From positions 1 through 64,000 of the forward strand of contig MKTI01000013.1 in the NCBI GenBank assembly GCA_001898185.1: DNA of 64,000 nt. Direction: 5' to 3'. Positions 8,193 through 22,411 of this stretch are shown in pieces. Under the pieces are notes generated by a model. The model did not search any database. It saw only the letters and a list, made by a program, of their open reading frames with translations, and was not told the DNA's origin. Both the position numbers and the translations under genes were made by a program. Position 1 is the first letter of the stretch; each line of letters opens with the position of its first letter. Source of the DNA: Cellulomonas sp. 73-145 (GTDB taxonomy: Bacteria; Actinomycetota; Actinomycetes; Actinomycetales; Cellulomonadaceae).

Positions 8193-8998
8193 GAGTCCTC
8201 TCCTGTCAGGTCGACGGTCGACTCCGCCTGGCTGCTCGGCCCCGACCACGTCCGCGGCAGCGGGACGGGAACCTCCGGCGCGACGTGCGCGACGATCTCG
8301 TCGAGCACGCGGCGCACCTGGGACTCCCCCACCCACAGGTGCTTCGCACCGTCGACGGCCACCAGGTCGGCCTGCGGCACCCGCGCGAAGCGCTCACGCG
8401 CCTGCGGCGGGCGCAGGTAGTCGTCGTGCTCGGGCACCAGCACGACGAGCGGGCGGCCGAACGACGCCCAGGCGTCCAGGTCCTCGTCGCCCGCTCTGCT
8501 CAGGGGCGGCGACAGCAGGACGGCTCCCTCCACCACGGGGTCACGCCCGTACCGCAGCGCGAGCTCGGTGCCGAACGACCACCCCACGAGCCAGATGTGC
8601 GGAAGGTCGTGGAACTCGGCCAGCTCGAGGGCGGCTGCGACGTCGAACCGCTCGGCGACGCCTCCGTCGAACGAGCCCTGGCTCGTGCCGCGCGGGCTGG
8701 ACGTGCCGCGCGTGTTGAACCGCAGCACGGCGAAACCCGCCAGGGCGGGCAGCCGCCATGCCGCCTTGCGCAGCACGTGCGAGTCCATGTACCCGCCGTG
8801 CGTCGGCAGCGGGTGCAGCGTGACCAGCGTGGCGCGCGGCGTCGTCGGACGGCCTTCCGCGTCCACCGGCAGGGCGAGCTCACCCACCAGCGTCAGGCCG
8901 TCCGCCGTGTGCAGCTCGACCTCCTCCCGGTGCGCGGGCAGGACGGTCAGGGAGCGGATCGGGGCGCCGTGAGCGGTGGCGGCAGAGGTCTCGGACAT
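8189..8998 (-). CDS. Alpha/beta hydrolase of the serine peptidase/dienelactone-like type
   Basis: 269 residues. Motifs: LHPLPTHGGYMDS near the oxyanion region, RFNTRGTSSPRG, nucleophile elbow GWSFGTE, acid VPEHDDYLRPPQ and catalytic His in VDGAKHLWVGE. The arrangement resembles the actinobacterial group related to E. coli YfhR and dienelactone hydrolases. The ATG at 8996-8998 lies 7 bases downstream of a minus-strand -10 TAGGCT (9006-9011), so the mRNA is probably leaderless. It overlaps the next hydrolase by 4 bp (GTGA). The substrate is unknown. Confidence 0.85.
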   Translation of the reverse strand: MSETSAATAHGAPIRSLTVLPAHREEVELHTADGLTLVGELALPVDAEGRPTTPRATLVTLHPLPTHGGYMDSHVLRKAAWRLPALAGFAVLRFNTRGTSSPRGTSQGSFDGGVAERFDVAAALELAEFHDLPHIWLVGWSFGTELALRYGRDPVVEGAVLLSPPLSRAGDEDLDAWASFGRPLVVLVPEHDDYLRPPQARERFARVPQADLVAVDGAKHLWVGESQVRRVLDEIVAHVAPEVPVPLPRTWSGPSSQAESTVDLTGEDS

Positions 8999-9073
8999 CG
9001 TCTCGAGCCTAACCGGCGGCCGTGGCGGGCACGCAGGCGGCCGTCGGCCTGGGCGTCCTCAGGCGCGGAAGCG

Positions 9074-9382
9074 TCAGGCGCGACGGCCGGGACGACGACG
9101 GCCTCGCGCGCGCCAGCACGCCGTGTGCCAGTGCCGACGACCTTCCACACCGTCACCGAGCAGGTCGTCCGTCCGCCACGCCACCACGTGGGGCGTCCCG
9201 GGCGCGACCACCTGGTCGCAGCCCGGGCACCGGTACTCCCGGGACGAGCCGGCGACCGACTGCACCGTCCACTCGCCGTCGGATGCGCTCTCGGCCGTCC
9301 GCCCACCGGTGGCGCGCATCAGGTCCAGCTCCGGGTGGGCGGTCCCGTACGGCCGTCTCGACGATCGACGGCTGCTCGGCAT
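9074..9382 (-). CDS. Small zinc-ribbon protein (actinobacterial, often annotated ATP/GTP-binding)
   Basis: 102 residues. The central part has a Cys/His metal site, YRCPGCDQVVAPGTPH (CxxC) followed by RRHWHTACWRAR (HxxC), consistent with one zinc. The C-terminus is a run of Arg residues (RARGRRRPGRRA), suggesting nucleic-acid contact. Similar proteins of about 100 residues are widespread in Actinobacteria; I know of no experimental function. A -10 CAGGAT at 9389-9394 lies 6 bases before the ATG, implying a leaderless transcript. An internal ATG (residue 22) is an alternative start. Confidence 0.7.
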   Translation of the reverse strand: MPSSRRSSRRPYGTAHPELDLMRATGGRTAESASDGEWTVQSVAGSSREYRCPGCDQVVAPGTPHVVAWRTDDLLGDGVEGRRHWHTACWRARGRRRPGRRA

Positions 9383-9431
9383 GCGCCCATCCTGTCCGAT
9401 GCCGGCGGTTGCTCGCCCACCGACCGGGCCC

Positions 9432-10880
9432 TCAGAGCGTGGCGGCTACCTCCGCCGGCGGCACCGTGCCGGTGCGGACCAGCTCGGCGTACCAGCGTCC
9501 GGAGTCCTTGACCGTGCGCTCGAGCGTGTCGTAGTCGACGCGGACCACCCCGAAGCGGCGGTCGAACCCGTACGCCCACTCGAAGTTGTCCAGCAGCGAC
9601 CAGACGAAGTAGCCGCGCACGTCGGCGCCGGCGTCCATCGCGGCACCCATCGCGTCGATGTGGTCGTGCAGGTAGGCGACCCGGTCGACGTCGTGCACGC
9701 GCCCGTCCGCCGAGACCTCGTCGGCGAACGCCGCACCGTTCTCCGTGATGGCCAGCGGCTGGTCCGGGAACCGGTCGCGCAGCTCCAGGAGCAGGTCGAC
9801 GAGGCCCTGCGGCTCGATGTTCCAGCCCATCGCGGTGTAGGGGCCGGCCACCGGCAGCCACTCCACCTGGTCGGCGCCGACCCACGGGCTGTGCTCGGCC
9901 GCACGGTGGCCGTCCGGACCGGGCTCCCCCGGCGTGACGGCCGCGGGCGCACCGGCCCGCACCAGCCCGGTCGCGTAGTAGTTGACGCCCAGCAGGGTCA
10001 GCGGGACGCGGATCAGCTCCAGGTCCCCGTCCTGCACGAAGGCCCAGTCGCTGATCGCGGCGGTGTCGGCGAACACCTGCTGCGGGTACGCGCCGAGCAT
10101 CATCGGGCCGAGGAACACCTCGTTGGCAACCGTGTCGATGCGGCGCTTGGCCGCGACGTCGGCCGGGTCGTCGGAGGCAGCGCGCGTGACGTGCAGGTTC
10201 AGCGTCACCGAGACCGGGGTGTCCTCGCCGAGGACGGAGCGCACGGCGCGGGCCGCGAGACCGTGGCCGAGGTTGAGGTGGTGGACGGCGGCCAGGGCCT
10301 TGGCGTCGTCCGTCACCCCGGGGGCGTGCGCGCCGGACGCGTAGCCGAGGAAGGCGGAGCACCACGGCTCGTTCAACGTGGTCCACAGCCGCACCCGGTC
10401 CCCGAGCACCTCGGCCATCCGGCGGGCGTAGTCGGCGAAGCGGTAGGCGGTCTGACGGTTCGCCCAGCCGCCCTCGTCCTCCAGCGCCTGCGGCAGGTCC
10501 CAGTGGTACAGGGTCGCGACGGGCTGGATCCCCGCGTCGACCAGCCGGTCCACCAGGTCGGAGTAGAAATCCAGACCCGCCTGGTTGAACTCGCCGGAAC
10601 CGGTCGGCTGCACCCGTGACCAGGCGATCGAGAACCGGTACGCCTGCAGGCCGAGCTCGCGCATGATCGCCACGTCCTGCGGCACGCGGTGGAAGTGGTC
10701 AACGGCGACGTCACCGGTGTCGCCGTTCAGCACCCGGCCCGGCGTGTGGCTGAAGGTGTCCCAGATCGACGGGCCGCGCCCACCCTCGTGCACGCCGCCC
10801 TCGATCTGGTACGAGGCCGTCGCGGACCCCCAGAGGAAGTCGGTGGGGAACTGCCGGCCGGACGGGCGCGTGGTCGCCAT
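9432..10880 (-). CDS. bglA: GH1 beta-glucosidase
   Basis: 482 residues from ATG 10878-10880. Full-length glycoside hydrolase family 1: N-terminal [18 protein letters not shown], acid/base Glu171 in TLNEPW, nucleophile Glu380 in ITENG, and C-terminal [12 protein letters not shown]. It hydrolyses beta-glucosides such as cellobiose in the cytoplasm, since no signal peptide is present. A CebR/CelR-like operator sits 89-102 bp upstream of the start, so cellobiose-controlled repression is likely. No sugar transporter is adjacent in the window. The substrate range among beta-glucosides, galactosides and fucosides is not decided by sequence alone. Confidence 0.93.
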   Translation of the reverse strand: MATTRPSGRQFPTDFLWGSATASYQIEGGVHEGGRGPSIWDTFSHTPGRVLNGDTGDVAVDHFHRVPQDVAIMRELGLQAYRFSIAWSRVQPTGSGEFNQAGLDFYSDLVDRLVDAGIQPVATLYHWDLPQALEDEGGWANRQTAYRFADYARRMAEVLGDRVRLWTTLNEPWCSAFLGYASGAHAPGVTDDAKALAAVHHLNLGHGLAARAVRSVLGEDTPVSVTLNLHVTRAASDDPADVAAKRRIDTVANEVFLGPMMLGAYPQQVFADTAAISDWAFVQDGDLELIRVPLTLLGVNYYATGLVRAGAPAAVTPGEPGPDGHRAAEHSPWVGADQVEWLPVAGPYTAMGWNIEPQGLVDLLLELRDRFPDQPLAITENGAAFADEVSADGRVHDVDRVAYLHDHIDAMGAAMDAGADVRGYFVWSLLDNFEWAYGFDRRFGVVRVDYDTLERTVKDSGRWYAELVRTGTVPPAEVAATL

Positions 10881-10943
10881 GGGAATCCTCGGTCGATCGC
10901 GGGAGGGGAAGGGCCGGTCGTCGGCGACCGGGGTCGAATCGAT

Positions 10944-10982
10944 ACGATACACCGCCCCGCGCGGGTTGCGGGAGCGCTTCCA
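10944..10982 (-). promoter_or_regulatory. bglA promoter with CebR/CelR-like operator
   Basis: On the minus strand, 10969-10982 reads TGGAAGCGCTCCCG. This matches 12 of 14 bases of the known CebR/CelR site TGGGAGCGCTCCCA. A -10 TATCGT lies at 10944-10949, so the operator overlaps the expected -35 region. LacI-family repressors of this type bind such sites until released by cellobiose or cello-oligosaccharides. The regulator gene itself is not in this window. Confidence 0.7.
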
Positions 10983-10990
10983 AGGGTCCA

Positions 10991-11893
10991 TCAGGAGGTC
11001 GCGAGGCCCGGGAGGTCCCGCCCGCGACGAGCGCCGTGCGGCACCAGCGCGACGGCGGTGTCGAGCAGCACCGCGACGCCGTCGTCCGCGTTCGACGGCA
11101 GCACCGTGTCGACGCTCCGCAGCACGGTCGGATGGGCGTTCGCGACGGCGAACGAACGACCGGCCCACGCCAGCATCGGCAGGTCGTTCGGTGCGTCGCC
11201 CACCGCCCAGACGTCGCTCGCCTCGACCCCCTCCTCCGCCGCCCAGACGGCCAGCGTGCTGGCCTTGGTGACGGCCGACGGCGACACCTCTGCCAGACCG
11301 GTGGCGCCCGAGTGGGACACCACGCCCGCGTCCCCGACCGCCGTGGACAGCGCGCCCACGAAGGCGTCCAGGTCGATCGACGGCGCCGCGCGGACGAGCA
11401 CCTTGATCGTGCGACCGTCCAACGCCTGGGTGATGTCCGCGACCGACGGGCTGCCCTCGGGCACCGGGTGGCTCGAGCGGAACCCCACCTCCGCGGCGAA
11501 GCCGGTGGTGCGTTCCAGCGCGAAGCTCACAGTCGGATCGGCACGGCGCACCCGGGCGACCACGTCGCGCACCACCTGGTCGTCGAACGTGTAGGCGTGC
11601 CGGACCGCCAACGTCGCCAGCTCGACGACAGCGGCTCCGTTGGCACAGATGGCCACGCCGCACCCGCCCAGCGCCGGGGCCAGGTCGCCGAGCCACCGCG
11701 GTGGCCGCGCCGTGACGGCGACCACCCGGACGCCGGCGCGGTCGCTGCGGGACAGGGCGTCCCGGGTCCTGGCCGACAGACCACCGTCGGGCCCGAGCAG
11801 CGTGCCGTCCAGATCGGTGGCGACCACCCGCGGCGCGCCCGTACCGGGCGGGACGACGTCCCCGCTCGGCGCGCGGCGGACCGGTCCGGCCAT
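10991..11893 (-). CDS. HAD-superfamily hydrolase (Cof-type phosphatase)
   Basis: 300 residues from ATG 11891-11893, sharing one base with the nucS stop. HAD motif I is [12 protein letters not shown] (nucleophile Asp plus DGT). Motif II Thr is in [11 protein letters not shown], motif III Lys in SPSAVTKAS, and motif IV is [11 protein letters not shown] large C2-type cap lies between motifs II and III, as in the Cof/IIB subfamily of sugar-phosphate and nucleotide phosphatases. It is cytosolic. The substrate is unknown. Coupling to nucS may be only positional. Confidence 0.87.
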   Translation of the reverse strand: MAGPVRRAPSGDVVPPGTGAPRVVATDLDGTLLGPDGGLSARTRDALSRSDRAGVRVVAVTARPPRWLGDLAPALGGCGVAICANGAAVVELATLAVRHAYTFDDQVVRDVVARVRRADPTVSFALERTTGFAAEVGFRSSHPVPEGSPSVADITQALDGRTIKVLVRAAPSIDLDAFVGALSTAVGDAGVVSHSGATGLAEVSPSAVTKASTLAVWAAEEGVEASDVWAVGDAPNDLPMLAWAGRSFAVANAHPTVLRSVDTVLPSNADDGVAVLLDTAVALVPHGARRGRDLPGLATS

Positions 11894-12588
11894 CAGAACA
11901 GCCGTGAGCCCGCGTCGTCGACGCCACGCAGGGCGGCGTAGTCGAGCACGAGGCAGCCGATGCCGCGGTCGGTGGCGAGCACCCGCGCCTGAGGGCGGAT
12001 CTCCTGCGCCGCGAACACCCCGCGGACGGGCGCGAGGAGCGGGTCCCGGTTGAGCAGCTCGAGGTACCGCGTCAGCTGCTCGACGCCGTCGATGTCGCCG
12101 CGACGCTTGATCTCCACGGCGACGGTCCCCCCGGCCGGGTCGCGCGCGAGGATGTCCACCGGTCCGATCGCCGTCGGGTACTCCCGCCGCACCAGCTGGT
12201 GGCCCGGCCCGAGCAGCGTGATCTGCTCCGCGAGCAGCTGCTGGAGGTGCGCCTCGACTCCGTCCTTCACCAGGCCCGGGTCCACACCGAGCTCGTGCGC
12301 CGAGTCGTGGTGGACCTCGAACAGCTCCACGACCAGGCGGTCGTCGGACTTCGCGTGCTGGACGGTCCACACCTCCTGCACGCCGAGCGCCGCGCGCTCG
12401 TCGTCGGGCACCGAGACCGTCAGCGTGCACGGTGGGCTCATCCAGTTCAGGGGCTTGTACGACCCGCCGTCCGCATGCACCAGCACCGACCCGTCCGCCT
12501 TGACCACCAGCAGGCGGGTGGCCTGCGGCAGGTGCGCGTCGAGCCGTCCGCTGTACGTGGCCGTGCACGTGGCCACCACCAACCGCAC
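11893..12588 (-). CDS. nucS: Mismatch-specific endonuclease NucS/EndoMS
   Basis: 231 residues from GTG 12586-12588, with GGAGGT upstream. The start gives [21 protein letters not shown], matching the family N-terminus (DNA-binding domain). The C-terminal PD-(D/E)XK nuclease core is GPVDILARD followed by [19 protein letters not shown] (catalytic Asp and Glu-x-Lys). In mycobacteria and other actinobacteria lacking MutS/MutL, NucS performs non-canonical mismatch repair with the beta clamp. It lies between a HAD gene and DUF2550. The frame is open upstream, but the GTG with its RBS fits the known protein length. Confidence 0.92.
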   Translation of the reverse strand: MRLVVATCTATYSGRLDAHLPQATRLLVVKADGSVLVHADGGSYKPLNWMSPPCTLTVSVPDDERAALGVQEVWTVQHAKSDDRLVVELFEVHHDSAHELGVDPGLVKDGVEAHLQQLLAEQITLLGPGHQLVRREYPTAIGPVDILARDPAGGTVAVEIKRRGDIDGVEQLTRYLELLNRDPLLAPVRGVFAAQEIRPQARVLATDRGIGCLVLDYAALRGVDDAGSRLF

Positions 12589-12605
12589 CAGGACCTCCGG
12601 GGCTT

Positions 12606-13046
12606 CTAGATGACCGAGGCGGAGCGCGTCGGCGTCGCCTCGATCCACGACGTCAGCCCGGCGTACGCCTCGGGGGACATCTGCAGGTACACCTCGATCG
12701 GCGACGAGGTCTCGCCGGCGACGCGGCAGCGCAGCTCCACGATGCGCGTGTGCCCGTCCGGTGACGGGACCGTCGTCCGGGACAGCACCGCGATCCGCGG
12801 CCGGCTCCAGACGTGGCGCGCCCGCGGCAGGATCGACGCGAGCCGCCACCAGTACAGGCGGCGCACGCCGTACTGCGCGATGCCCCGCGCCCACGGCCCC
12901 TCCGGCCCGCGCGCGAGCGAGCAGGAGAACGAGCCGAGCCGGTGCGAGAGCGTCCGGGTCCGGGACAGCCAGAGACCGGACACCAGCACGACGAGCAGCA
13001 GGAGGGCGGCCAGCGCCAGGAGCGTGTCCGCCTCCAGCCCGCCCAT
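12606..13046 (-). CDS. DUF2550 family membrane-anchored protein
   Basis: 146 residues. One N-terminal transmembrane segment ([19 protein letters not shown]) is followed by an approximately 115-residue domain with [25 protein letters not shown] and [17 protein letters not shown]. This is typical of DUF2550, which sits directly downstream of atpC in mycobacteria (Rv1312) and other actinobacteria. Here it is 12 bp after atpC, so it is probably part of the ATP synthase operon. Its function is unknown. The topology predicts a short N-terminal anchor with a cytoplasmic domain. Confidence 0.85.
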   Translation of the reverse strand: MGGLEADTLLALAALLLLVVLVSGLWLSRTRTLSHRLGSFSCSLARGPEGPWARGIAQYGVRRLYWWRLASILPRARHVWSRPRIAVLSRTTVPSPDGHTRIVELRCRVAGETSSPIEVYLQMSPEAYAGLTSWIEATPTRSASVI

Positions 13047-13058
13047 CCCTGCTCGCCC

Positions 13059-13334
13059 TCAGTTCCCGGCGGTGGTGGGCTCGGCGTTGTCGACGACGAG
13101 CGTCACCTGGTCCGAGTCGACGGACAGGAAGCCCCCGTCGACGTGCCACGCGAGCGCAGCACCGCCACGCTCCTCGCGCACCCGCACCTCGCCGGCGCGC
13201 AGCAGCGACAGCACGGGCGTGTGACCCGGCAGGATGCCGATCTCACCGTCCGCCGCCGGCGCGGTGACCTGGTGGGCCTGTCCGGACCACACCTTGCCCT
13301 CCGCGTCGACCAGGTCGACCTCGAGCTGTGCCAC
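13059..13334 (-). CDS. atpC: ATP synthase F1 subunit epsilon
   Basis: 91 residues. This is the short actinobacterial form, consisting mainly of the N-terminal beta-sandwich ([40 protein letters not shown]) with little or none of the C-terminal two-helix inhibitory domain found in E. coli (about 139 residues). It forms part of the central rotor stalk with gamma and contacts the c ring. It is eleven bases downstream of atpD. The missing C-terminal helices suggest inhibition of ATP hydrolysis must come from elsewhere, as discussed for mycobacteria. Confidence 0.95.
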   Translation of the reverse strand: MAQLEVDLVDAEGKVWSGQAHQVTAPAADGEIGILPGHTPVLSLLRAGEVRVREERGGAALAWHVDGGFLSVDSDQVTLVVDNAEPTTAGN

Positions 13335-13345
13335 CGTGCCTCCCC

Positions 13346-15758
<2,413 letters not shown>

Positions 15759-15760
15759 CC

Positions 15761-17386
<1,626 letters not shown>

Positions 17387-17464
17387 GGTGTCTGTTCTCC
17401 TCGTGGGTCGCGCGCGTCGCGCGCGGGGTGCGTGGGCCCGGGACCGCCGGGCGGGGACGAAGGG

Positions 17465-18276
17465 TCATCCGGCGAGCTGTCGGCGGGCGTCCGCCAGGCG
17501 GGCGAGCACGGTCGAGTCGATGACGTCGGGGCCGGACTGGACGCGCAGGCCGCCGATCACGCGGGGGTCCACCACCACGTCGAGCTCGACCTGCCGTCCG
17601 AGGGCCGTCGCGAGCAGGCCGGCGAGCCGGGTGCGCTGGGCGTCCGACAGCGGGGCCGCGACCGTCACGGTCGCGACGCGGTGGTGACGGCGCTCCGCGA
17701 TGAGGTCCACGACGTCACCGAGCCAGGCGACGTACCGCCGACCGCGAGGGGCCGCGGCCGCACGGCGTGCGAGCAGCAGCGTCGTGGCGCTGACGTGCGA
17801 CCCGAGCACGCGCTCGGCCAGGTCCGCACGGGCCTGGCCCGGCACCGCCGGGTCGAACAGGGCGCGCCGCAGGTCCCGCTGCCCCGACAGGGCACCGATC
17901 ACGGCGAACAGCTCCTGCTCCACCTGCTCCAGCGTGCCGGCCGACTGCGCCGCCGCGAGCACGGCGGAGGTGCCGAGCCGCTGCGCGGCGTCGGCGAGGT
18001 CGGCGTCAGCCGACCACCGAGAGCGGGCCAGGTCCTGCGCGACCGCGACCGTGCGGGGGTCGGCGGCGGCGAGCAGCCGTGCCGCCAGGGTGGCCTTGGC
18101 CTCCCCGGAGGCGGACGGGTCCGCCAGCACGCGGCGCAGCGACCCCGACGCGTCCAGCGCGTCGACCAGGGCGTAGAGCTCCTGGCCCAGGACGGTCGCC
18201 TGCTCCCCGGCCGCCTCGAGGACCGGCTCCCACCGGCCCTCGACCGCGTCCAGGGACGCCTGGCTCGTTCCCCGCA

Positions 18277-18277
<1 letters not shown>
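17465..18277 (-). CDS. atpH: ATP synthase F1 subunit delta
   Basis: 270 residues from ATG 18275-18277, overlapping the atpF stop by one base. The OSCP/delta signature is in the C-terminal part (ATVTVAAPLSDAQRTRLAGLLATALGRQVELDVVVDPRVIGGLRVQSGPDVID). It is about 90 residues longer than the E. coli delta, with an extended helical N-terminal region, a common actinobacterial form. It joins F1 to the peripheral stalk b subunits. It is not fused to b, unlike in mycobacteria. Confidence 0.95.
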
Positions 18278-19202
<925 letters not shown>

Positions 19203-20003
19203 TCAGTGCTCCGCCTCGACCGACAGGCTGATGTAGACCGCCGTCAGCACGACGAAGATGTACGCCTGCAGCGCCGCGACGAAGACCTCGAAGGCCGTCA
19301 GCGCGAGGCTGGCCACGAGGGTCAGCGCGCCGAAGACCTTCAGCCCCGGTGCCGCCTCGACGACGAAGTACTGGGTGGCCGCGAAGCAGAGCGCGAGCAT
19401 CAGGTGGCCGGAGACCATGTTGGCCATCAACCGGATCGCGAGCGTCGCGGGCCGGATGACCAGGACCTGCAGCAGCTCGATCGGCGTCAGCAGGATGTAC
19501 ATGAACCACGGGACGCCGGGCGGAAACAGGCTCGACTTCACGAAGCCGCCGAAGCCCTGGGCCTTGACGCCCGCCGAGAGGTACGTCACGTACGCCCAGA
19601 CCGCCAGCAGCACCGGCAGGCCGATCAGCGACGTGCCGGCGATGTTGAGGCCCGGGATCGCACCGGTCAGGTTGAAGGCGAGGATGCCGAAGAAGACGGT
19701 CGTCAGCATCGCCGCGTAGCGCCTGCCGCGCTCGCTGCCGAGGATCTCGTTCACGACGTTGACCCGGACGAAGTCGAGGATCATCTCGACCGCCGCCTGC
19801 GTGCGCCCCGGCACCAGCCGGGCGCGGCGCGCGACGACCACCATGAAGGTGACCAGCACCAGTGCGGCGATGAGCCGCACGAGCATGATCCGGTTGAACT
19901 CGAGCCAGGTGCCCTGGAACAGCACGGGCGCCGGGAAGAAGTCCGCGATCGAGGGCGGCTCGAAGCCGCCGGTCCCGCTCTGATCGGCGGCGAACGGCAG
20001 CAT
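19203..20003 (-). CDS. atpB: ATP synthase F0 subunit a
   Basis: 266 residues if it begins at ATG 20001-20003. Five to six membrane helices; the essential Arg of the proton path is in RPATLAIRLMANMVSGHLML. The N-terminal region FFPAPVLFQGTWLEFNRIMLVRL is typical of actinobacteria. No Shine-Dalgarno lies close to this ATG. A perfect AGGAG at 20028-20032 is placed 6 bases before an in-frame CTG (20019-20021), which would add six residues, so the true start may be CTG 20021. It is the first gene of the atpBEFHAGDC operon. Confidence 0.95.
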   Translation of the reverse strand: MLPFAADQSGTGGFEPPSIADFFPAPVLFQGTWLEFNRIMLVRLIAALVLVTFMVVVARRARLVPGRTQAAVEMILDFVRVNVVNEILGSERGRRYAAMLTTVFFGILAFNLTGAIPGLNIAGTSLIGLPVLLAVWAYVTYLSAGVKAQGFGGFVKSSLFPPGVPWFMYILLTPIELLQVLVIRPATLAIRLMANMVSGHLMLALCFAATQYFVVEAAPGLKVFGALTLVASLALTAFEVFVAALQAYIFVVLTAVYISLSVEAEH

Positions 20004-20112
20004 GGTCGCAAGGCTGGTCAGAGCGAGCTCCTGGTGGTCGTGAGGTCGAACGGGCGCCTTCCGCAGCGGTGCGGGCAGGCCATCGGCACCCCGGCCGTCA
20101 TGGATGTTGGCA

Positions 20113-20118
20113 AGCCTA
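20113..20118 (-). promoter_or_regulatory. Candidate -10 box of the ATP synthase operon
   Basis: The minus strand reads TAGGCT within GGTTAGGCTTGCC, in the 154-bp gap between the AtpI-like gene and atpB. The predicted transcript start near 20106 leaves a leader of about 85-100 bases. The -35 is weak (GCAACG at 17 bases). Read-through from the upstream wecA/AtpI operon is also possible. Confidence 0.4.
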
Positions 20119-20157
20119 ACCCATGGCCGAAGGTCCGTTGCGCAGGGTTCAGGAGGG

Positions 20158-20637
20158 TCACCGACGGCCCCCGTCACCCGGTTCGACGTACGGTACCCGC
20201 CCCGTCGAGACCGCTCGGTAGTCGAGCAGCGCGGAGCCGATCGCACCGAGCGCGAGCACGCCGGCCAGAACCGGTGCCGAGTAGAAGTCCAGACCGCGCA
20301 GCAGCGCGAGGGCCACGATCACGACGAGCACCTTGGCCAGCCAGGTGCCCATCACCACCCCCGCCATCACCTGCGGTGCCGAGCGCGTGGTGCGCAGCAT
20401 GGCGACGACCGTGGTCCCGGAGAACACGGCAGCGAGGCCCACGCCGATCAGCGCGCCCCAGACGCCCGGCAGGCCGGAGACGAGGGCTCCGACCAGCACG
20501 CCGAGCACGGTGAGGGCGACGAGGAGCAGCACGGTGTCGCGCAGCGCGCGGCGGAAGACCGCGTCCGCGGCCGTCGGCTCCGCGGTCGGGGCCGCGGGGG
20601 CGGGGTCCGGCAGCGCGCCGTCGTCAGGTGCGGTCAT
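20158..20637 (-). CDS. AtpI-like small membrane protein
   Basis: 159 residues from ATG 20635-20637, sharing one base with the wecA stop. The N-terminal 35 residues are acidic and Pro/Ala rich. Four hydrophobic helices follow (TVLLLVALTVLGVLVGALV, WGALIGVGLAAVFSGTTVVAML, VMAGVVMGTWLAKVLVVIVALALL, APVLAGVLALGAIGSALL). Position between wecA and atpB matches mycobacterial Rv1303 (AtpI/ATP synthase I family), thought to help c-ring assembly or ion homeostasis. The assignment rests mostly on synteny and topology. Confidence 0.7.
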   Translation of the reverse strand: MTAPDDGALPDPAPAAPTAEPTAADAVFRRALRDTVLLLVALTVLGVLVGALVSGLPGVWGALIGVGLAAVFSGTTVVAMLRTTRSAPQVMAGVVMGTWLAKVLVVIVALALLRGLDFYSAPVLAGVLALGAIGSALLDYRAVSTGRVPYVEPGDGGRR

Positions 20638-21746
20638 CAGGGTGCCTCCGGGTGGGGGGTCGACCGGCCGCGCAGCGGGCCGAGGGTGAGGGCGACGGCG
20701 GCGAGCACGGCGATGCCGACGCCGATCAGGACGGTCGTCGTCGACCAGCGCACCAGGGCGGCGGCGCCGAACGCGAAGACGCCGGTCCAGAGGTACATGA
20801 TCGCGACCGCGCGGCGGTGCGAGTGCCCGAGCGCGAGCAGCCGGTGGTGCAGGTGCCGGCGGTCCGGGTGGAACGGCGACTTGCCCGCGCCCACCCGGCG
20901 GACCACGGCCAGCGCCATGTCCAGCAGCGGGAGGACGAGCACGGCGAGCGGCAGCAGCATCGGCAGGTAGGCCGGGAACGAGGCGCGCTGCGAGACCGAC
21001 TGCGGGTCGATCTGCCCCGTGACGATGATCGCGGCGGCGGCCATCACGAAGCCGAGCAGCATCGAGCCGGAGTCGCCCATGAAGATCCGGGCCGGGTACA
21101 GGTTGTGCGGCAGGAAGCCGGCGCACATGCCGACCAGCACGGCGAGCACGAGGGTCGCCAGGCTCGCGTAGTCGCCGGGGTTCGAGCCCATCGTCAGCAG
21201 GTAGCTGTAGAGCAGGAAGGCGCTGCCGCCGATCGCGAGCACGCCCGCGGCCAGCCCGTCGAGGCCGTCGACGAAGTTGACCGCGTTCATCGCGACGACC
21301 ACCGACAGCACCGTGACGAAGATCGAGATGCGGGTGGACCACGCCGTCACCCCGAACAGGGGCATCTGGTAGAGCAGCACGCCCTGCCACGCCATGAAGC
21401 CGGCCGCCAGCACCTGGCCCATCAGCTTGGTCAGCCAGTCGAGGTCCCACACGTCATCGGCCGCCCCGAGCAGCACCACGACCGTCGCGCCGCCCACGAT
21501 CCCGATCAGCGGCCGAGGGTTGGCGTACACCGAGGCGAGGAACGGCAGCCGGCTGGCGACCAGGACGGCCACCAGCAGGCCGAGGTACATGGCCGTGCCG
21601 CCCAGCCGAGGCGTGGGGACGGCGTGCACGTCCCGGTCCCGCACCGCGGTGATCGCGTGCCAGCGCAGCGCGAGCCACCGGGACAGCGGCGTCATCAGGT
21701 ACGTCACTGCCGCCGTCAGCACGAGGACGAGCAGGTAGACCCTCAC
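20637..21746 (-). CDS. wecA: Polyprenyl-phosphate GlcNAc-1-phosphate transferase (WecA/TagO type)
   Basis: 369 residues from GTG 21744-21746, overlapping tsaC as GTGA. It is a polytopic membrane enzyme with about ten helices. Family motifs in order are PTPRLGG, the Asp-Asp pair in GAADDVWDLDW, NAVNFVDGLDGLAAG, RIFMGDSGSMLLGF and the HIH-like cytoplasmic loop HPDRRHLHHRLLALGHS. It links GlcNAc-1-P or a similar sugar phosphate to decaprenyl or undecaprenyl phosphate, starting cell-wall glycopolymer or arabinogalactan-type linkage synthesis. M. tuberculosis has its homologue (Rv1302) in the same place. Confidence 0.9.
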   Translation of the reverse strand: MRVYLLVLVLTAAVTYLMTPLSRWLALRWHAITAVRDRDVHAVPTPRLGGTAMYLGLLVAVLVASRLPFLASVYANPRPLIGIVGGATVVVLLGAADDVWDLDWLTKLMGQVLAAGFMAWQGVLLYQMPLFGVTAWSTRISIFVTVLSVVVAMNAVNFVDGLDGLAAGVLAIGGSAFLLYSYLLTMGSNPGDYASLATLVLAVLVGMCAGFLPHNLYPARIFMGDSGSMLLGFVMAAAAIIVTGQIDPQSVSQRASFPAYLPMLLPLAVLVLPLLDMALAVVRRVGAGKSPFHPDRRHLHHRLLALGHSHRRAVAIMYLWTGVFAFGAAALVRWSTTTVLIGVGIAVLAAVALTLGPLRGRSTPHPEAP

Positions 21747-22411
21747 CGGGCGGGGTCCTCCCGCGCGGGCTCGTCGACGTCCGCCACCTTGCGCAGCTGC
21801 TCGAGGCTGATCGAGCCGAGCCGGACGACCCGGAGGCGGTCCCCCGTCGCGTCCACGATGGTGGAGGGCACGGGACCCGGCGTCGGCCCGCCGTCCAGGA
21901 ACACCGGCACGGAGTGCCCGAGCTGCTCGGCGGCCTCCTGCGCGGTCACCGCCGACGGCTGCCCGGTCAGGTTGGCGCTCGAGACGGCGAGCGGGCCCGT
22001 GCGCCGCAGCAGCGCGAGCGCCAGCGCGTGGTCCGGCACGCGCAGCGCGACGGTTCCGTGGGTCTCCCCCAGGTCCCAGGCGAGCGACGGCTGGGCGTGC
22101 ACGATGATCGTCAGCGCACCGGGCCAGAAGGCCTCGGCCAGCGCCCGGGCCGCCTCCGGCACGTCCCGGGCGAGACCGTCCAGCGTGCGCACGTCCGGCA
22201 TGAGGACCGGCGGCGGCATCTGCCGGCCCCTGCCCTTGGCGTCCAGCAGGGCCTGCACGGCGGCCGGGGTGAACGCGTCCGCCCCCACGCCGTACACCGT
22301 GTCCGTCGGCAGCACCACGAGACCGCCGCGCGCCAGGGCGTTGACTGCCTCGTCGAGGGCCGGGCCCCACGCCACCGGGTCCGTCGCGTCCAGGATCTGC
22401 TCGCCGGTCAC
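21743..22411 (-). CDS. tsaC: L-threonylcarbamoyladenylate synthase (TsaC/Sua5-YrdC family)
   Basis: 222 residues from GTG 22409-22411. This is a YrdC-like domain only, without the C-terminal Sua5 extension. Motifs: LVVLPTDTVYGVGADAF, KGRGRQMPPPVLM, FWPGALTIIV, TVALRVPDHALALALL and PLAVSSANLTGQPSAVTAQEA. It makes threonylcarbamoyl-AMP from threonine, bicarbonate and ATP for t6A modification of ANN-decoding tRNAs. It has GTGA overlaps with both prmC and wecA, giving tight coupling in the prfA-prmC-tsaC-wecA operon. Confidence 0.93.
   Translation of the reverse strand: MTGEQILDATDPVAWGPALDEAVNALARGGLVVLPTDTVYGVGADAFTPAAVQALLDAKGRGRQMPPPVLMPDVRTLDGLARDVPEAARALAEAFWPGALTIIVHAQPSLAWDLGETHGTVALRVPDHALALALLRRTGPLAVSSANLTGQPSAVTAQEAAEQLGHSVPVFLDGGPTPGPVPSTIVDATGDRLRVVRLGSISLEQLRKVADVDEPAREDPAR

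Noticed and set aside
9432..11927. 831-residue open frame covering bglA and an upstream extension
   Set aside because: The upstream half is the antisense of the HAD gene in a GC-rich frame. The conserved GH1 start is at the ATG at 10880, with promoter and operator lying between it and the HAD gene.
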